Assembly: GCA_937900135.1 (NCBI GenBank)
Contig: CALCDJ010000026.1
Location: forward strand, 1-14,026
Source of the DNA: an uncultured Blautia sp.
GTDB taxonomy: Bacteria > Bacillota > Clostridia > Lachnospirales > Lachnospiraceae
Length of the DNA stretch: 14,026 nt
Direction of reading: 5' to 3'
The notes under the pieces are model-generated. The model was not told where the DNA came from and did no database searches. It was given only the letters and a program-made list of their open reading frames with translations. Positions 1 to 6,817 of this stretch are shown here, in pieces (within the stretch, counting starts at the first letter, position 1; every line of letters starts with the position of its first letter). A program made the translations under genes and the position numbers.

Positions 1-30
1 TGTATGTAGTTTTGAAGATACAGAAGCGGG

Positions 31-55
31 AACAGCCGAAGGGCTGTTCTTTTTT
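31..55 (+). terminator. Intrinsic terminator of an upstream gene
   Basis: A 7-bp perfect stem (AACAGCC at 31-37, GGCTGTT at 42-48) with a 4-base loop is followed by a run of T at 50-55. This is a standard rho-independent terminator for a plus-strand gene that ends left of the window. Confidence 0.8.
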
Positions 56-91
56 CGTTGATACAATGATCCTGCAAAGTGGGGATGTACC

Positions 92-142
92 AAAAAGAAA
101 GAGGGGGAAATGACAATAGTGCCATTTCCCCCTCTTTCTTTT
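92..142. terminator. Bidirectional intrinsic terminator
   Basis: A 20-bp perfect stem (93-112 with 123-142, loop 113-122) has an A-rich left flank and a T-rich right flank. It can therefore terminate transcription in both directions. It lies 8 bases beyond the stop codon of the minus-strand Rpn pseudogene and is most likely its terminator, with a back-up function for the plus-strand gene upstream. Confidence 0.8.
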
Positions 143-150
143 ATCATGCT

Positions 151-829
151 TTAGTTGTTCTCCTTCAGAAGCGCTTCTAACTGCCGTACTTTTTCTTCAG
201 CCTGTTCTGCCCTGAGATGTTCCTGATCCGCCCGGAGTCGTTCCTGTTCTGTCCTAGCCCGTTCTTCTTCGCGGCCCATATTAATAAGCATTTCTTCCCG
301 TTCAAATATTTTCATATAACCAAGTGACACCTCCTTGTCGGACTTTACCACATCTACCATCTGCTGGATGGACTGAATTCCTGCAGCGCCCTGGATGGTG
401 TAGACCATCCGGTCCCGGCCAAAGAGGTCATAAGAGGTGATCATAATTACGATCACATTTTTCAGGGCAAGATAGCTTTCACCGGATTTTAAACACTGGC
501 TGTCAATAAGGGCATGGTAAAGACGGAGACGCCTGGGTGCAGTTTCTTTGTTCAGACGGCCATGGGGCTGATCCGGTTCCACATCATATACAGAGAAGAA
601 CCCGGGCTGCATCTTCTTCCTCCATGTAAACATTCAGGCGGACCCCATGCTGGTCGGTATCACTTCCGTAGTAGATCTTTTGAGGGATGACCGTAAGTTT
701 GCCAAATTCCCTCTGGAAGATCGTCTGCAGGAGGGCGCGGCTGAATTTCTCTCCAAGTTCCGGATAAGTGAGTAGTGTCCCGAACAGAAAATCGTCCAGC
801 AGATTCAGTTCTTTTAAAGTTTTTCTCAT
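151..829 (-). pseudogene. Frameshifted Rpn-family PD-(D/E)XK nuclease / transposase-like gene
   Basis: Two minus-strand frames together make one Rpn-family protein. The first (829-584) has the family N-terminus: LLDDFLFGTLL, then KLTVIPQKIYYG, then the nuclease strand VRLNVYMEEE. The second (ending at 151) continues with VYDVEPDQ, PRRLRLYHALID, the SYDLFGRDRMVYTI block typical of the family, and a heptad-like charged tail of about 40 residues. The frames differ by +1, so a one-base insertion (or two-base deletion) lies near 590-620. The aspartate expected in the RLDVY motif is Asn66 (AAT; one transition from GAT), so the active site is also lost. The summed length, about 225 residues, is short for a family usually near 280-330. 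The start at 829 has an AAGGAG ribosome site 10 bases upstream. Intact relatives are implicated in RecA-independent DNA breakage and recombination. This copy is very probably dead, unless the frameshift is a sequencing error. Confidence 0.75.
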
Positions 830-1041
830 AGCGCTTCTTCTCCTTTCGAGAGCGGAAAGGAAAGGGCTATGGCTGCCATTGGGGAAACACTGCCGGATCC
901 CTTTACGCCATATTTTGTTTTGTCATCATATGGGGAGTCGGTGACCGAAGGATCGAGATGGTTTCCCAGATATGTAAGTTTAGTTTATCAGGAGCGTAAA
1001 AAACTGTCAATGATTAAAAAAAACACAAAATTTCTTACTTA

Positions 1042-1070
1042 TTGACAAGCGTATGAAATCATACTATAAT
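1042..1070 (+). promoter_or_regulatory. Consensus promoter with operator dyad in the spacer (marR-MATE operon)
   Basis: TTGACA at 1042-1047 and TATAAT at 1065-1070 are separated by exactly 17 bases, a full sigma-A consensus. The spacer holds a perfect inverted repeat, GTATGA-AA-TCATAC, at 1051-1064. A dyad between the -35 and -10 elements upstream of a MarR gene is a typical autorepression site. That MarR binds it is an inference. Confidence 0.85.
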
Positions 1071-1110
1071 ACGGAGGCTAAGTATGAATTCGTACGATTG
1101 GAGGAACAAA

Positions 1111-1548
1111 ATGAATCAGGAAATTTGCAGCAAAATTCATCGGATTAATTATTTGATAGCAGAAATGGATGCCCTTTATCATCAGGCATCTTTGAAAATA
1201 GGTCTTTCGGACAGTGCCTGTATTGTGCTGTATACAATTTATGACCAGGGGGAAGAATGTTTGCTCAGTGATATTTATAAGCAGTCTGGAATTAGCAAGC
1301 AGACGGTAAATTCTGCCTTACGTATCCTGGAAAAGAAACAGATTATTTATCTGGAAAACATTTCAGGAAGGACAAAGAAGGTGGTTCTTACCGCAGAAGG
1401 AAAAGAATATGTACAGAATACGGTGGCACGTCTGTTCGATGCAGAAGCAGCTGCCTTTGCATCCTGGACAGAGGAGGAGATGAAGGCTTATATTGGATAT
1501 ATGGAAAAGTATACGGTTCTCTTTCAGGAGCAGGTGAAGAAACTGTAA
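1111..1548 (+). CDS. MarR-family transcriptional regulator (MepR-like)
   Basis: This 145-residue winged-helix regulator has the MarR layout. Helices for dimerisation lie at about residues 5-30 and 115-142. A helix-turn-helix lies at about 51-74 (LLSDIYKQSGISKQTVNSAL), and a wing at about 78-96 contains SGRTKKVVLTAEG. Start choice: an in-frame ATG exists at 1084, but the promoter's -10 ends at 1070, so transcription should begin near 1077, inside or after the ribosome site that ATG would need. The ATG at 1111 has GGAGG at 1100-1104 with a 6-base spacer and is preferred. A MATE exporter follows 29 bases downstream, the same order as mepR-mepA of Staphylococcus aureus. The likely role is ligand-relieved repression of its own operon. 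The ligand is unknown. Confidence 0.9.
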   Translation: MNQEICSKIHRINYLIAEMDALYHQASLKIGLSDSACIVLYTIYDQGEECLLSDIYKQSGISKQTVNSALRILEKKQIIYLENISGRTKKVVLTAEGKEYVQNTVARLFDAEAAAFASWTEEEMKAYIGYMEKYTVLFQEQVKKL

Positions 1549-1577
1549 AAAGCAAGAAGGAGCAGGTGAAGAAATTG
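1526..1577 (+). repeat. Short direct repeat spanning the marR end and MATE start
   Basis: Positions 1526-1545 and 1558-1577 match at 19 of 20 bases, offset by 32. The first copy encodes the last residues of MarR (QEQVKKL); the second overlies the translation start of the exporter and supplies its AGGTGA ribosome site. This looks like a local duplication of the end of marR. Confidence 0.65.
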
Positions 1578-2912
1578 ATGAAAATACAGCTTTCTGATCA
1601 TTTTACATATGGAAAATTAATACGTTTTACCATTCCATCTATTGCAATGATGGTTGTAACTTCTATTTATGGAGTTGTAGATGGATTTTTTATTTCCAAT
1701 TTTGCAGGGAAAACACCTTTTTCGGCAGTAAACCTGATCATCCCTTTTTTGATGATCGTGGCTACCGTAGGGTTTATGTTTGGGACAGGTGGGACAGCCA
1801 TTGTTGCCAAAACATTAGGAGAAGGGCATAAGAAACGCGCAAATCAGTATTTTTCGCTGTTTGTGTATACGGCTTTTGTTCTGGGAGTTCTGTTTTCATT
1901 TCTTGGATTTATTTTCATTCGCCCTATATCTGTGTTTCTGGGGGCAGAGGGAACACTTCTGGAAGATTGTGTAGATTATGCAAGAATCATTCTTATTGCT
2001 TTGCCGTTTTATGTTTTGCAGCTTTTATTTCAGAGCTTTTTTGTGGCGGCAGAGAAACCGCAGCTTGGACTGGGGGTAACCATATTGGCTGGTCTTACGA
2101 ATATGATTCTTGACGGGGTACTTGTGATTTCCTTGCCACAGGAGTATAAGCTGGAGGGTGCTGCTATCGCGACTGCCATGAGCCAGATTGTGGGAGGGGG
2201 TATTCCTCTTTTCTATTTTGCAGGAAAGAACAAAAGTATCCTCAGACTTGGAAAAACCAGGCTTGAGTGGAGCGTGATTCTGAAAGCCTGTATCAATGGT
2301 TCTTCAGAATTTATGAGTAATGTTTCCATGAATGTGGTAGGAATGCTTTATAATATGCAGCTTCTGAAATATGCCGGGGAGAACGGAGTTGCAGCCTATG
2401 GGGTTATGATGTATGTGAGCATGATCTTTTCCGCGGCATTTATTGGATATTCCATTGGTGTGGCGCCTGTGGTCAGTTACCACAATGGGGCAAAAAATGA
2501 TCAGGAATCCAAAGGACTCCTTAGAAGAAGTCTGGTGATGATCGTATCATTGGGAATTGCCATGGTGCTTACTGCAGAAGGTCTGGCAGTCCCTTTGGCA
2601 AGGAGTTTTGTTGGGTATGACACGGATCTTCTGAAACTGACAGTATCAGGTTTTCGGATCTTTGCTTTGTCTTTTGCGTTTATGGGAATTGCGATTTTTT
2701 GCTCAGGCTTTTTTACTGCATTGAATGACGGACTGACGTCTGCGCTGATTTCCTTTTTGCGTACACTGGTATTTGAAACGGCGGCAGTTCTGATTTTGCC
2801 ATTATTTCTGGGAATATACGGCGTATGGATTTCCATTGTGGTTGCGGAAGGAATGGCAGTCATATTTTCCATCGTTTTTCTTATAAAAAATCGGAAGAAA
2901 TACCGTTATTAG
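1578..2912 (+). CDS. MATE-family multidrug/cation-coupled exporter (MepA-like)
   Basis: This is an integral membrane transporter of about 444 residues with roughly 12 hydrophobic segments, the usual MATE length and topology. The N-terminal half has IPSIAMMVVTSIYGVVDGFF and FGTGGTAIVAKTLGEGHKK; the second half repeats the fold from about residue 235. MATE proteins export cationic drugs or metabolites in exchange for Na+ or H+. The position behind a MarR gene supports a MepA-like drug or metabolite exporter. Start choice: GTG at 1566 lies only 3 bases from the AGGAG at 1558-1562. ATG at 1578 has AGGTGA (1564-1569, matching the extended anti-SD) 8 bases upstream, so it is preferred; the difference is 4 residues. 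There is no obvious terminator after the stop, so transcripts may run on into the sigma factor gene. The substrate cannot be read from the sequence. Confidence 0.9.
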   Translation: MKIQLSDHFTYGKLIRFTIPSIAMMVVTSIYGVVDGFFISNFAGKTPFSAVNLIIPFLMIVATVGFMFGTGGTAIVAKTLGEGHKKRANQYFSLFVYTAFVLGVLFSFLGFIFIRPISVFLGAEGTLLEDCVDYARIILIALPFYVLQLLFQSFFVAAEKPQLGLGVTILAGLTNMILDGVLVISLPQEYKLEGAAIATAMSQIVGGGIPLFYFAGKNKSILRLGKTRLEWSVILKACINGSSEFMSNVSMNVVGMLYNMQLLKYAGENGVAAYGVMMYVSMIFSAAFIGYSIGVAPVVSYHNGAKNDQESKGLLRRSLVMIVSLGIAMVLTAEGLAVPLARSFVGYDTDLLKLTVSGFRIFALSFAFMGIAIFCSGFFTALNDGLTSALISFLRTLVFETAAVLILPLFLGIYGVWISIVVAEGMAVIFSIVFLIKNRKKYRY

Positions 2913-2931
2913 CATCAATATAAAAATCCCT

Positions 2932-2960
2932 TGAAACCTTTTTTCTCCTTTCCCCATCTA
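2932..2960 (+). promoter_or_regulatory. Putative ECF-type promoter for the sigma/anti-sigma operon
   Basis: TGAAAC at 2932-2937 is followed after 17 bases by CATCTA at 2955-2960. This resembles Firmicute ECF promoters (TGAAAC, 16-17 bases, CGTC/CGTA) with one mismatch in the -10. I see no convincing sigma-A promoter between the MATE stop (2912) and the sigma start (3040). ECF sigma factors often transcribe their own operon, so autoregulation is inferred. The predicted start near 2967 leaves a leader of about 73 bases. Confidence 0.5.
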
Positions 2961-3039
2961 ATAAGTGTAAGAGATAAAAAATAATTGTAAGGTACCATAC
3001 AATAGAAACTTGACTGTTTGTGACGAAGGAGGGGAAATT

Positions 3040-3588
3040 TTGAAATACCTTGTAAACCAGGCCATGAAAGGGGATGCAGACGCATTCCTGGAATTAATGG
3101 AAAAGAATTCACTGAGTATGTATAAAGTGGCCAGAGCTATTCTGAACAATGATGAAGATGTGGCAGATGCCATTCAGGATACCATCCTTACCTGTTTTGA
3201 AAAACTGCACACATTGAAAAAAGCAGAATATTTCAAAACCTGGATGACCAGAATTCTGATCAACGAATGCAATAAAATTTTACGTCATTATAAAAATATC
3301 CAGCTTCCGGAATTTATGCCGGAAATCCCCAGACAGGATATGTCTATAGCAGAAGTGGAATTTAAAGAAATGCTGGAACTGATTGACGAAAAGTACCGAG
3401 TGATTCTGATCCTTTACTATGTGGATGGCTTTAAACTTCAGGATATTGCAGAAATGCTGGAGTTAAATGAAAATACAGTTAAAACCAGACTTTCCAGAAC
3501 CAGGGCACATCTTGGGGAACTGTATTTTGGAAATCATTGTATCAATCACGCAGGGATGTCAGGGAAAAAAGAAGGGATGATTTTATGA
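3040..3588 (+). CDS. ECF-type RNA polymerase sigma factor
   Basis: This 182-residue protein has the two ECF domains and no region 3. Sigma region 2 covers about residues 14-80 and includes DVADAIQDTILTCFEKLHTL and YFKTWMTRILINECNKILR. Region 4 covers about 110-160, with the helix-turn-helix FKLQDIAEMLELNENTVKTR and LSRTRAHL. It would direct RNA polymerase to its own promoter class when released from its anti-sigma factor. Start choice: TTG at 3040 has AAGGAGG at 3026-3032 seven bases upstream, much better than the upstream in-frame TTG at 3010, which would precede that site. The stop overlaps the next start as ATGA (3585-3588), indicating translational coupling with the anti-sigma gene. The tail after residue 162 is extra and partly reflects the overlap region. 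The target regulon is not visible here. Confidence 0.92.
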   Translation: MKYLVNQAMKGDADAFLELMEKNSLSMYKVARAILNNDEDVADAIQDTILTCFEKLHTLKKAEYFKTWMTRILINECNKILRHYKNIQLPEFMPEIPRQDMSIAEVEFKEMLELIDEKYRVILILYYVDGFKLQDIAEMLELNENTVKTRLSRTRAHLGELYFGNHCINHAGMSGKKEGMIL

Positions 3589-5174
3589 AGAAAAAAATAG
3601 ATTTTGATAATGCGAAAAACAGCAGAAGAGAAGAGAAAATCAAACAGGTATTAAATCAGGAATTTGAAATTCCGGAAATTGTTAAGCAGGCGAAAAAAGA
3701 TGCTTTTGATCAGATTCGGGCAAAAGCAGCGCAGGATCAGGCAAAACATGTAAAGCAGAAGAGAAAAGTAAAAACAATCTATAAGGCAGCGACAGGAATG
3801 GCAGCCGCAGCTTTTTCCGCGATATGCATTACCAATCCGGCCTGGGCGGCTGAGATTCCGGTGATTGGCAGTGTATTTGAAAAAATCGGAACCTCTCTCG
3901 GGTTTGCTGGAGATTATGAGAAATATGCAACAAAGCTTGCAGATGGGGAAGAAAATAAAGAACAGGCAGAGGTACAGGAACCAAAGGCAGAAGAAGAAAC
4001 AAAAAACAGCGGATTCACAAAGACTTCCAATGGGGTAACGGTCACCATGTCAGAGGTTTACTGTAACGATACCGCTATGAACGTGGCGCTGACCATTCAG
4101 ACAGAAGAACCTTTCCCGGAAACCATGACAGACCAGAATGGGATGCCGATTCTGCACTTTGGCACAGCTACAGAAATGCCATTAAGCTACAATCCTGACT
4201 TTAAGCTTGTTAACTCCTATCTGGATGGAGAAATGGTGGACGATCATACCTATGCAGGGGTTCTCCGCGTGGAAATGTGGGAAACAACGCAGAGTGATAC
4301 GGCTTGGGCAGAATATGAAAAAGACCGGGATGCCTGGCTGGAAGAAAAAGGAGTAGATGTGGATGCCTTTTATGAGGGAACCCTCTCTTTTGAAGAGGTG
4401 GAAGCGATCCTTGGAATCGAAGACTTTACAGAAAAAGATATCGCTGCTGCGGGAGGACCTGATCTGTCTGATTACGATACCACTCTTACGGTTCCGGAGG
4501 AATTTACCGCAGATCTGAAACTCAAAGAAATCGTAGGCTACCTTCCACAGAATCAGGATACCACTCCCGAAATGCCTCAGGAATTAAAGGATGAATACAA
4601 CAAAGCCATGGCAGAACATGGACTGGATGAGGCAAATTATGAGAATTTCACAGAAGAGGAGAAAGAAATCGAACATCAGCTTTATACAGAAATGTGGAAC
4701 AAATATACAGAGATGTATCCAGAGACAGCAGATGGTGAAAATGAACACAATACCTGGACTTTGGAAGGAGACTGGAGTTTCTCGATTCCTGTGAAAAAAG
4801 ATCTTTCCGATCATTCCACAAAAGAGATCAATCTGGTAGATGAAAACGGACTGGGAATTGCTTCTGTAACCAAAACACCATTTGAACTTCAGATTAATGA
4901 AGCAGGAACCAATCCCGATTACTTCTATACGGTTCTGGATGCCAATGGAGAACCTCTGGATTACGGAAATCATGGAGGAAACGCGAATATCTGCTCCATC
5001 AAAGATCGGGATGTGTCCAAGATTTATGTTTATGTTTGTGATTACGTGGAATATATGGATGAGATCAAAGGATATTACTGGTCTGATGACTATGAAGAAA
5101 AGAAAAAGACAAAGACTTACAAGGAATATCTGGACGAAAAATCTCTGTATCATACAGAAGTAACCTTCGAGTAA
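3585..5174 (+). CDS. DUF4179-type membrane anti-sigma factor
   Basis: This 529-residue protein is coupled to the sigma gene by an ATGA overlap; its start has GAAGGG eight bases upstream. Residues 1-64 are a charged, helical cytoplasmic segment that should bind the sigma factor. One membrane span lies at about 65-88 (IYKAATGMAAAAFSAICIT), followed by the family hallmark NPAWAAEIPVIGSVFEKIG. The remainder should be extracytoplasmic: an acidic linker at 118-142, then beta-rich sequence (GVTVTMSEVYCNDTAMNVAL, DWSFSIPVKKDL). Two acidic helical insertions, at about 240-280 and 333-380, resemble each other (EYEK...EKGVD...FYE...FEE and EYNK...EHGLD...NYE...EEE), suggesting internal duplication. By family knowledge it holds the sigma factor at the membrane until an envelope signal arrives. 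Signal and release mechanism are unknown; no protease or second regulator is adjacent. Confidence 0.85.
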   Translation: MKKKIDFDNAKNSRREEKIKQVLNQEFEIPEIVKQAKKDAFDQIRAKAAQDQAKHVKQKRKVKTIYKAATGMAAAAFSAICITNPAWAAEIPVIGSVFEKIGTSLGFAGDYEKYATKLADGEENKEQAEVQEPKAEEETKNSGFTKTSNGVTVTMSEVYCNDTAMNVALTIQTEEPFPETMTDQNGMPILHFGTATEMPLSYNPDFKLVNSYLDGEMVDDHTYAGVLRVEMWETTQSDTAWAEYEKDRDAWLEEKGVDVDAFYEGTLSFEEVEAILGIEDFTEKDIAAAGGPDLSDYDTTLTVPEEFTADLKLKEIVGYLPQNQDTTPEMPQELKDEYNKAMAEHGLDEANYENFTEEEKEIEHQLYTEMWNKYTEMYPETADGENEHNTWTLEGDWSFSIPVKKDLSDHSTKEINLVDENGLGIASVTKTPFELQINEAGTNPDYFYTVLDANGEPLDYGNHGGNANICSIKDRDVSKIYVYVCDYVEYMDEIKGYYWSDDYEEKKKTKTYKEYLDEKSLYHTEVTFE

Positions 5175-5245
5175 TCGCGGATTTTCTCAAATAAGGGGGA
5201 TAAAGTTGGGATTTACAGGTAAGTGAAACTGAGATTATTTTTCAT

Positions 5246-5292
5246 ATCCGGGGCAGATGGGAAGAAAACCTGTCTGTTCCGGATTATTTTTT
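5246..5292 (+). terminator. Terminator of the sigma/anti-sigma operon
   Basis: A 14-bp stem (5248-5261 with 5269-5282, four G-T wobble pairs), extendable by two A-T pairs, encloses a 7-base loop and is followed by ATTATTTTTT. It starts about 70 bases after the anti-sigma stop and separates that operon from the second MATE gene. Confidence 0.8.
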
Positions 5293-5303
5293 GTAAGAAA
5301 AAC

Positions 5304-5332
5304 TTGAAACAGCCACATTTCTATAGTATTCT
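5304..5332 (+). promoter_or_regulatory. Probable promoter of the second MATE gene
   Basis: TTGAAA at 5304-5309 and TATTCT at 5327-5332 have a 17-base spacer and sit just after the preceding terminator. The -35 also reads TGAAAC (5305-5310), like the putative ECF promoter at 2932, but no CGTC/CATCTA-like -10 follows at the right distance. Sigma-A use is therefore more likely. Confidence 0.45.
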
Positions 5333-5381
5333 TATTCTTAGTGCGCTTATACAAAAGTGGAAAAAGAGAGGAGGAATACTT

Positions 5382-6788
5382 GTGGAAACAAGAGCAGAAA
5401 AGACTGGTTTCTGGAGAAAATTTGTAGGCGATAAAAAGTTTTATAAGATGGTTCTGGCCATTGCCATTCCCATTATGATCCAAAATGGAATCACAAATTT
5501 TGTGAATCTTCTGGATAATATCATGATTGGGCGGATCGGAACAGAACAAATGTCCGGAGCCGCTATCGTGAATCAGTTGATCTTTGTGTATAATCTTTGT
5601 ATCTTTGGCGGAGTGTCCGGAGCAGGAATTTTTACGGCACAGTATTTTGGACAGAAAGATCATGAAGGTGTCCGTCAGACCTTCCGCTACAAGGTATGGA
5701 TGTCAGTGGTTCTCACCCTGGTAACCATCGGACTGTTTCTGACATGCGGAGAGCCTTTGATCCAGATGTATTTAAAAGGAGAGGGAACTGCCGCAGAGCT
5801 GGCATCTACGCTGGAATACGGCAAGCAGTACCTTTATATCATGCTGGCAGGTCTTCCTGCATTTATGATGGTACAGTGTTATGCAAGTACCTTAAGAGAA
5901 TGCGGCGAGACGGTTATGCCTATGAAGGCCGGAGTGGTTGCGGTACTGGTAAATCTTGTATTTAATTATCTTTTGATTTATGGAAAGCTGGGCTTTCCGG
6001 AAATGGGAGTACAGGGTGCAGCCGTTGCAACAGTTCTCTCCCGTTATGTGGAACTTGTGATTGTAATTTCCTGGACCCATCGTCATGTGGAAGAAAATCC
6101 TTTTGCAAAAGGGTTATATCGTACCATGAAGGTTCCTGCAAATCTGACGAAAAAGATTTTGATCAAGGGAACGCCCCTTTTGCTGAACGAAACCCTGTGG
6201 GCAGCAGGAATGGCTATGCTGACTCAGTGCTATTCCATCCGTGGGCTCAATGTGGTGGCTGGCATGAATATTTCCAATACCGTAAACAATGTATTTAATA
6301 TTGTGTTTATCGCACTGGGAGATTCTGTTGCCATTGTAGTAGGACAGCTTCTTGGAGCAGGAAAAATGAAAGAGGCAAGAGATACGGATAATAAGATGAT
6401 CGCTTTTTCTGTGTTCTGCTGTACTTGTGTGGCAGTTGTTATGCTGTTTCTTGCGCCATTGTTCCCCATGCTTTATAACACCAACGATCAGGCCAGAGAA
6501 CTGGCAAAACAGTTCATTATGGTGACGGCGGTCTTTATGCCTCAGAATGCGTTCCTCCATGCAAGCTATTTTACTTTGCGTTCAGGAGGAAAAACCATCA
6601 TTACGTTCCTGTTTGACAGTGTATTTATTTGGATCGTCAGCGTATCCATTGCCTTTGTCCTGAGTCATTATACAGGACTTCCGGTACTGATGATTTATAT
6701 TGCGGTACAGGCGGCAGATCTTGTGAAATGTATCATAGGATTTGTGTTGGTGAAAAAAGGCGTCTGGCTGCAAAATATCGTATCATAA
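5382..6788 (+). CDS. MATE-family exporter (NorM/DinF-like)
   Basis: This is a transporter of about 468 residues with about 12 membrane segments, the normal MATE length. A cytoplasmic N-tail (ETRAEKTGFWRKFVGDKKFY) precedes the first segment, VLAIAIPIMIQNGITNFVN. Further family motifs are NIMIGRIGTEQMSGAAIVNQ, SGAGIFTAQYFGQKDHEG and, in the second half, ALGDSVAIVVGQLLGAGKMK. Start choice: the frame is open back to 5223, but GTG at 5382 has GGAGG at 5370-5374 with a 7-base spacer, and the upstream part contains the terminator and promoter, so it is non-coding. It differs clearly in sequence from the MATE gene at 1578, so this is not a recent tandem duplicate. The CLC gene follows after 29 bases without a terminator, implying co-transcription. 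The substrate is unknown. Confidence 0.9.
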   Translation: METRAEKTGFWRKFVGDKKFYKMVLAIAIPIMIQNGITNFVNLLDNIMIGRIGTEQMSGAAIVNQLIFVYNLCIFGGVSGAGIFTAQYFGQKDHEGVRQTFRYKVWMSVVLTLVTIGLFLTCGEPLIQMYLKGEGTAAELASTLEYGKQYLYIMLAGLPAFMMVQCYASTLRECGETVMPMKAGVVAVLVNLVFNYLLIYGKLGFPEMGVQGAAVATVLSRYVELVIVISWTHRHVEENPFAKGLYRTMKVPANLTKKILIKGTPLLLNETLWAAGMAMLTQCYSIRGLNVVAGMNISNTVNNVFNIVFIALGDSVAIVVGQLLGAGKMKEARDTDNKMIAFSVFCCTCVAVVMLFLAPLFPMLYNTNDQARELAKQFIMVTAVFMPQNAFLHASYFTLRSGGKTIITFLFDSVFIWIVSVSIAFVLSHYTGLPVLMIYIAVQAADLVKCIIGFVLVKKGVWLQNIVS

Positions 6789-6817
6789 CCATATAGCTAT
6801 AGAAAGAAGCGAAAATA

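Noticed and set aside
4584..5153. 189-residue minus-strand frame inside the anti-sigma gene
   Set aside because: It is antisense to a well-supported gene, has no ribosome site and shows the hydrophobic bias expected from the complement of an acidic coding region.
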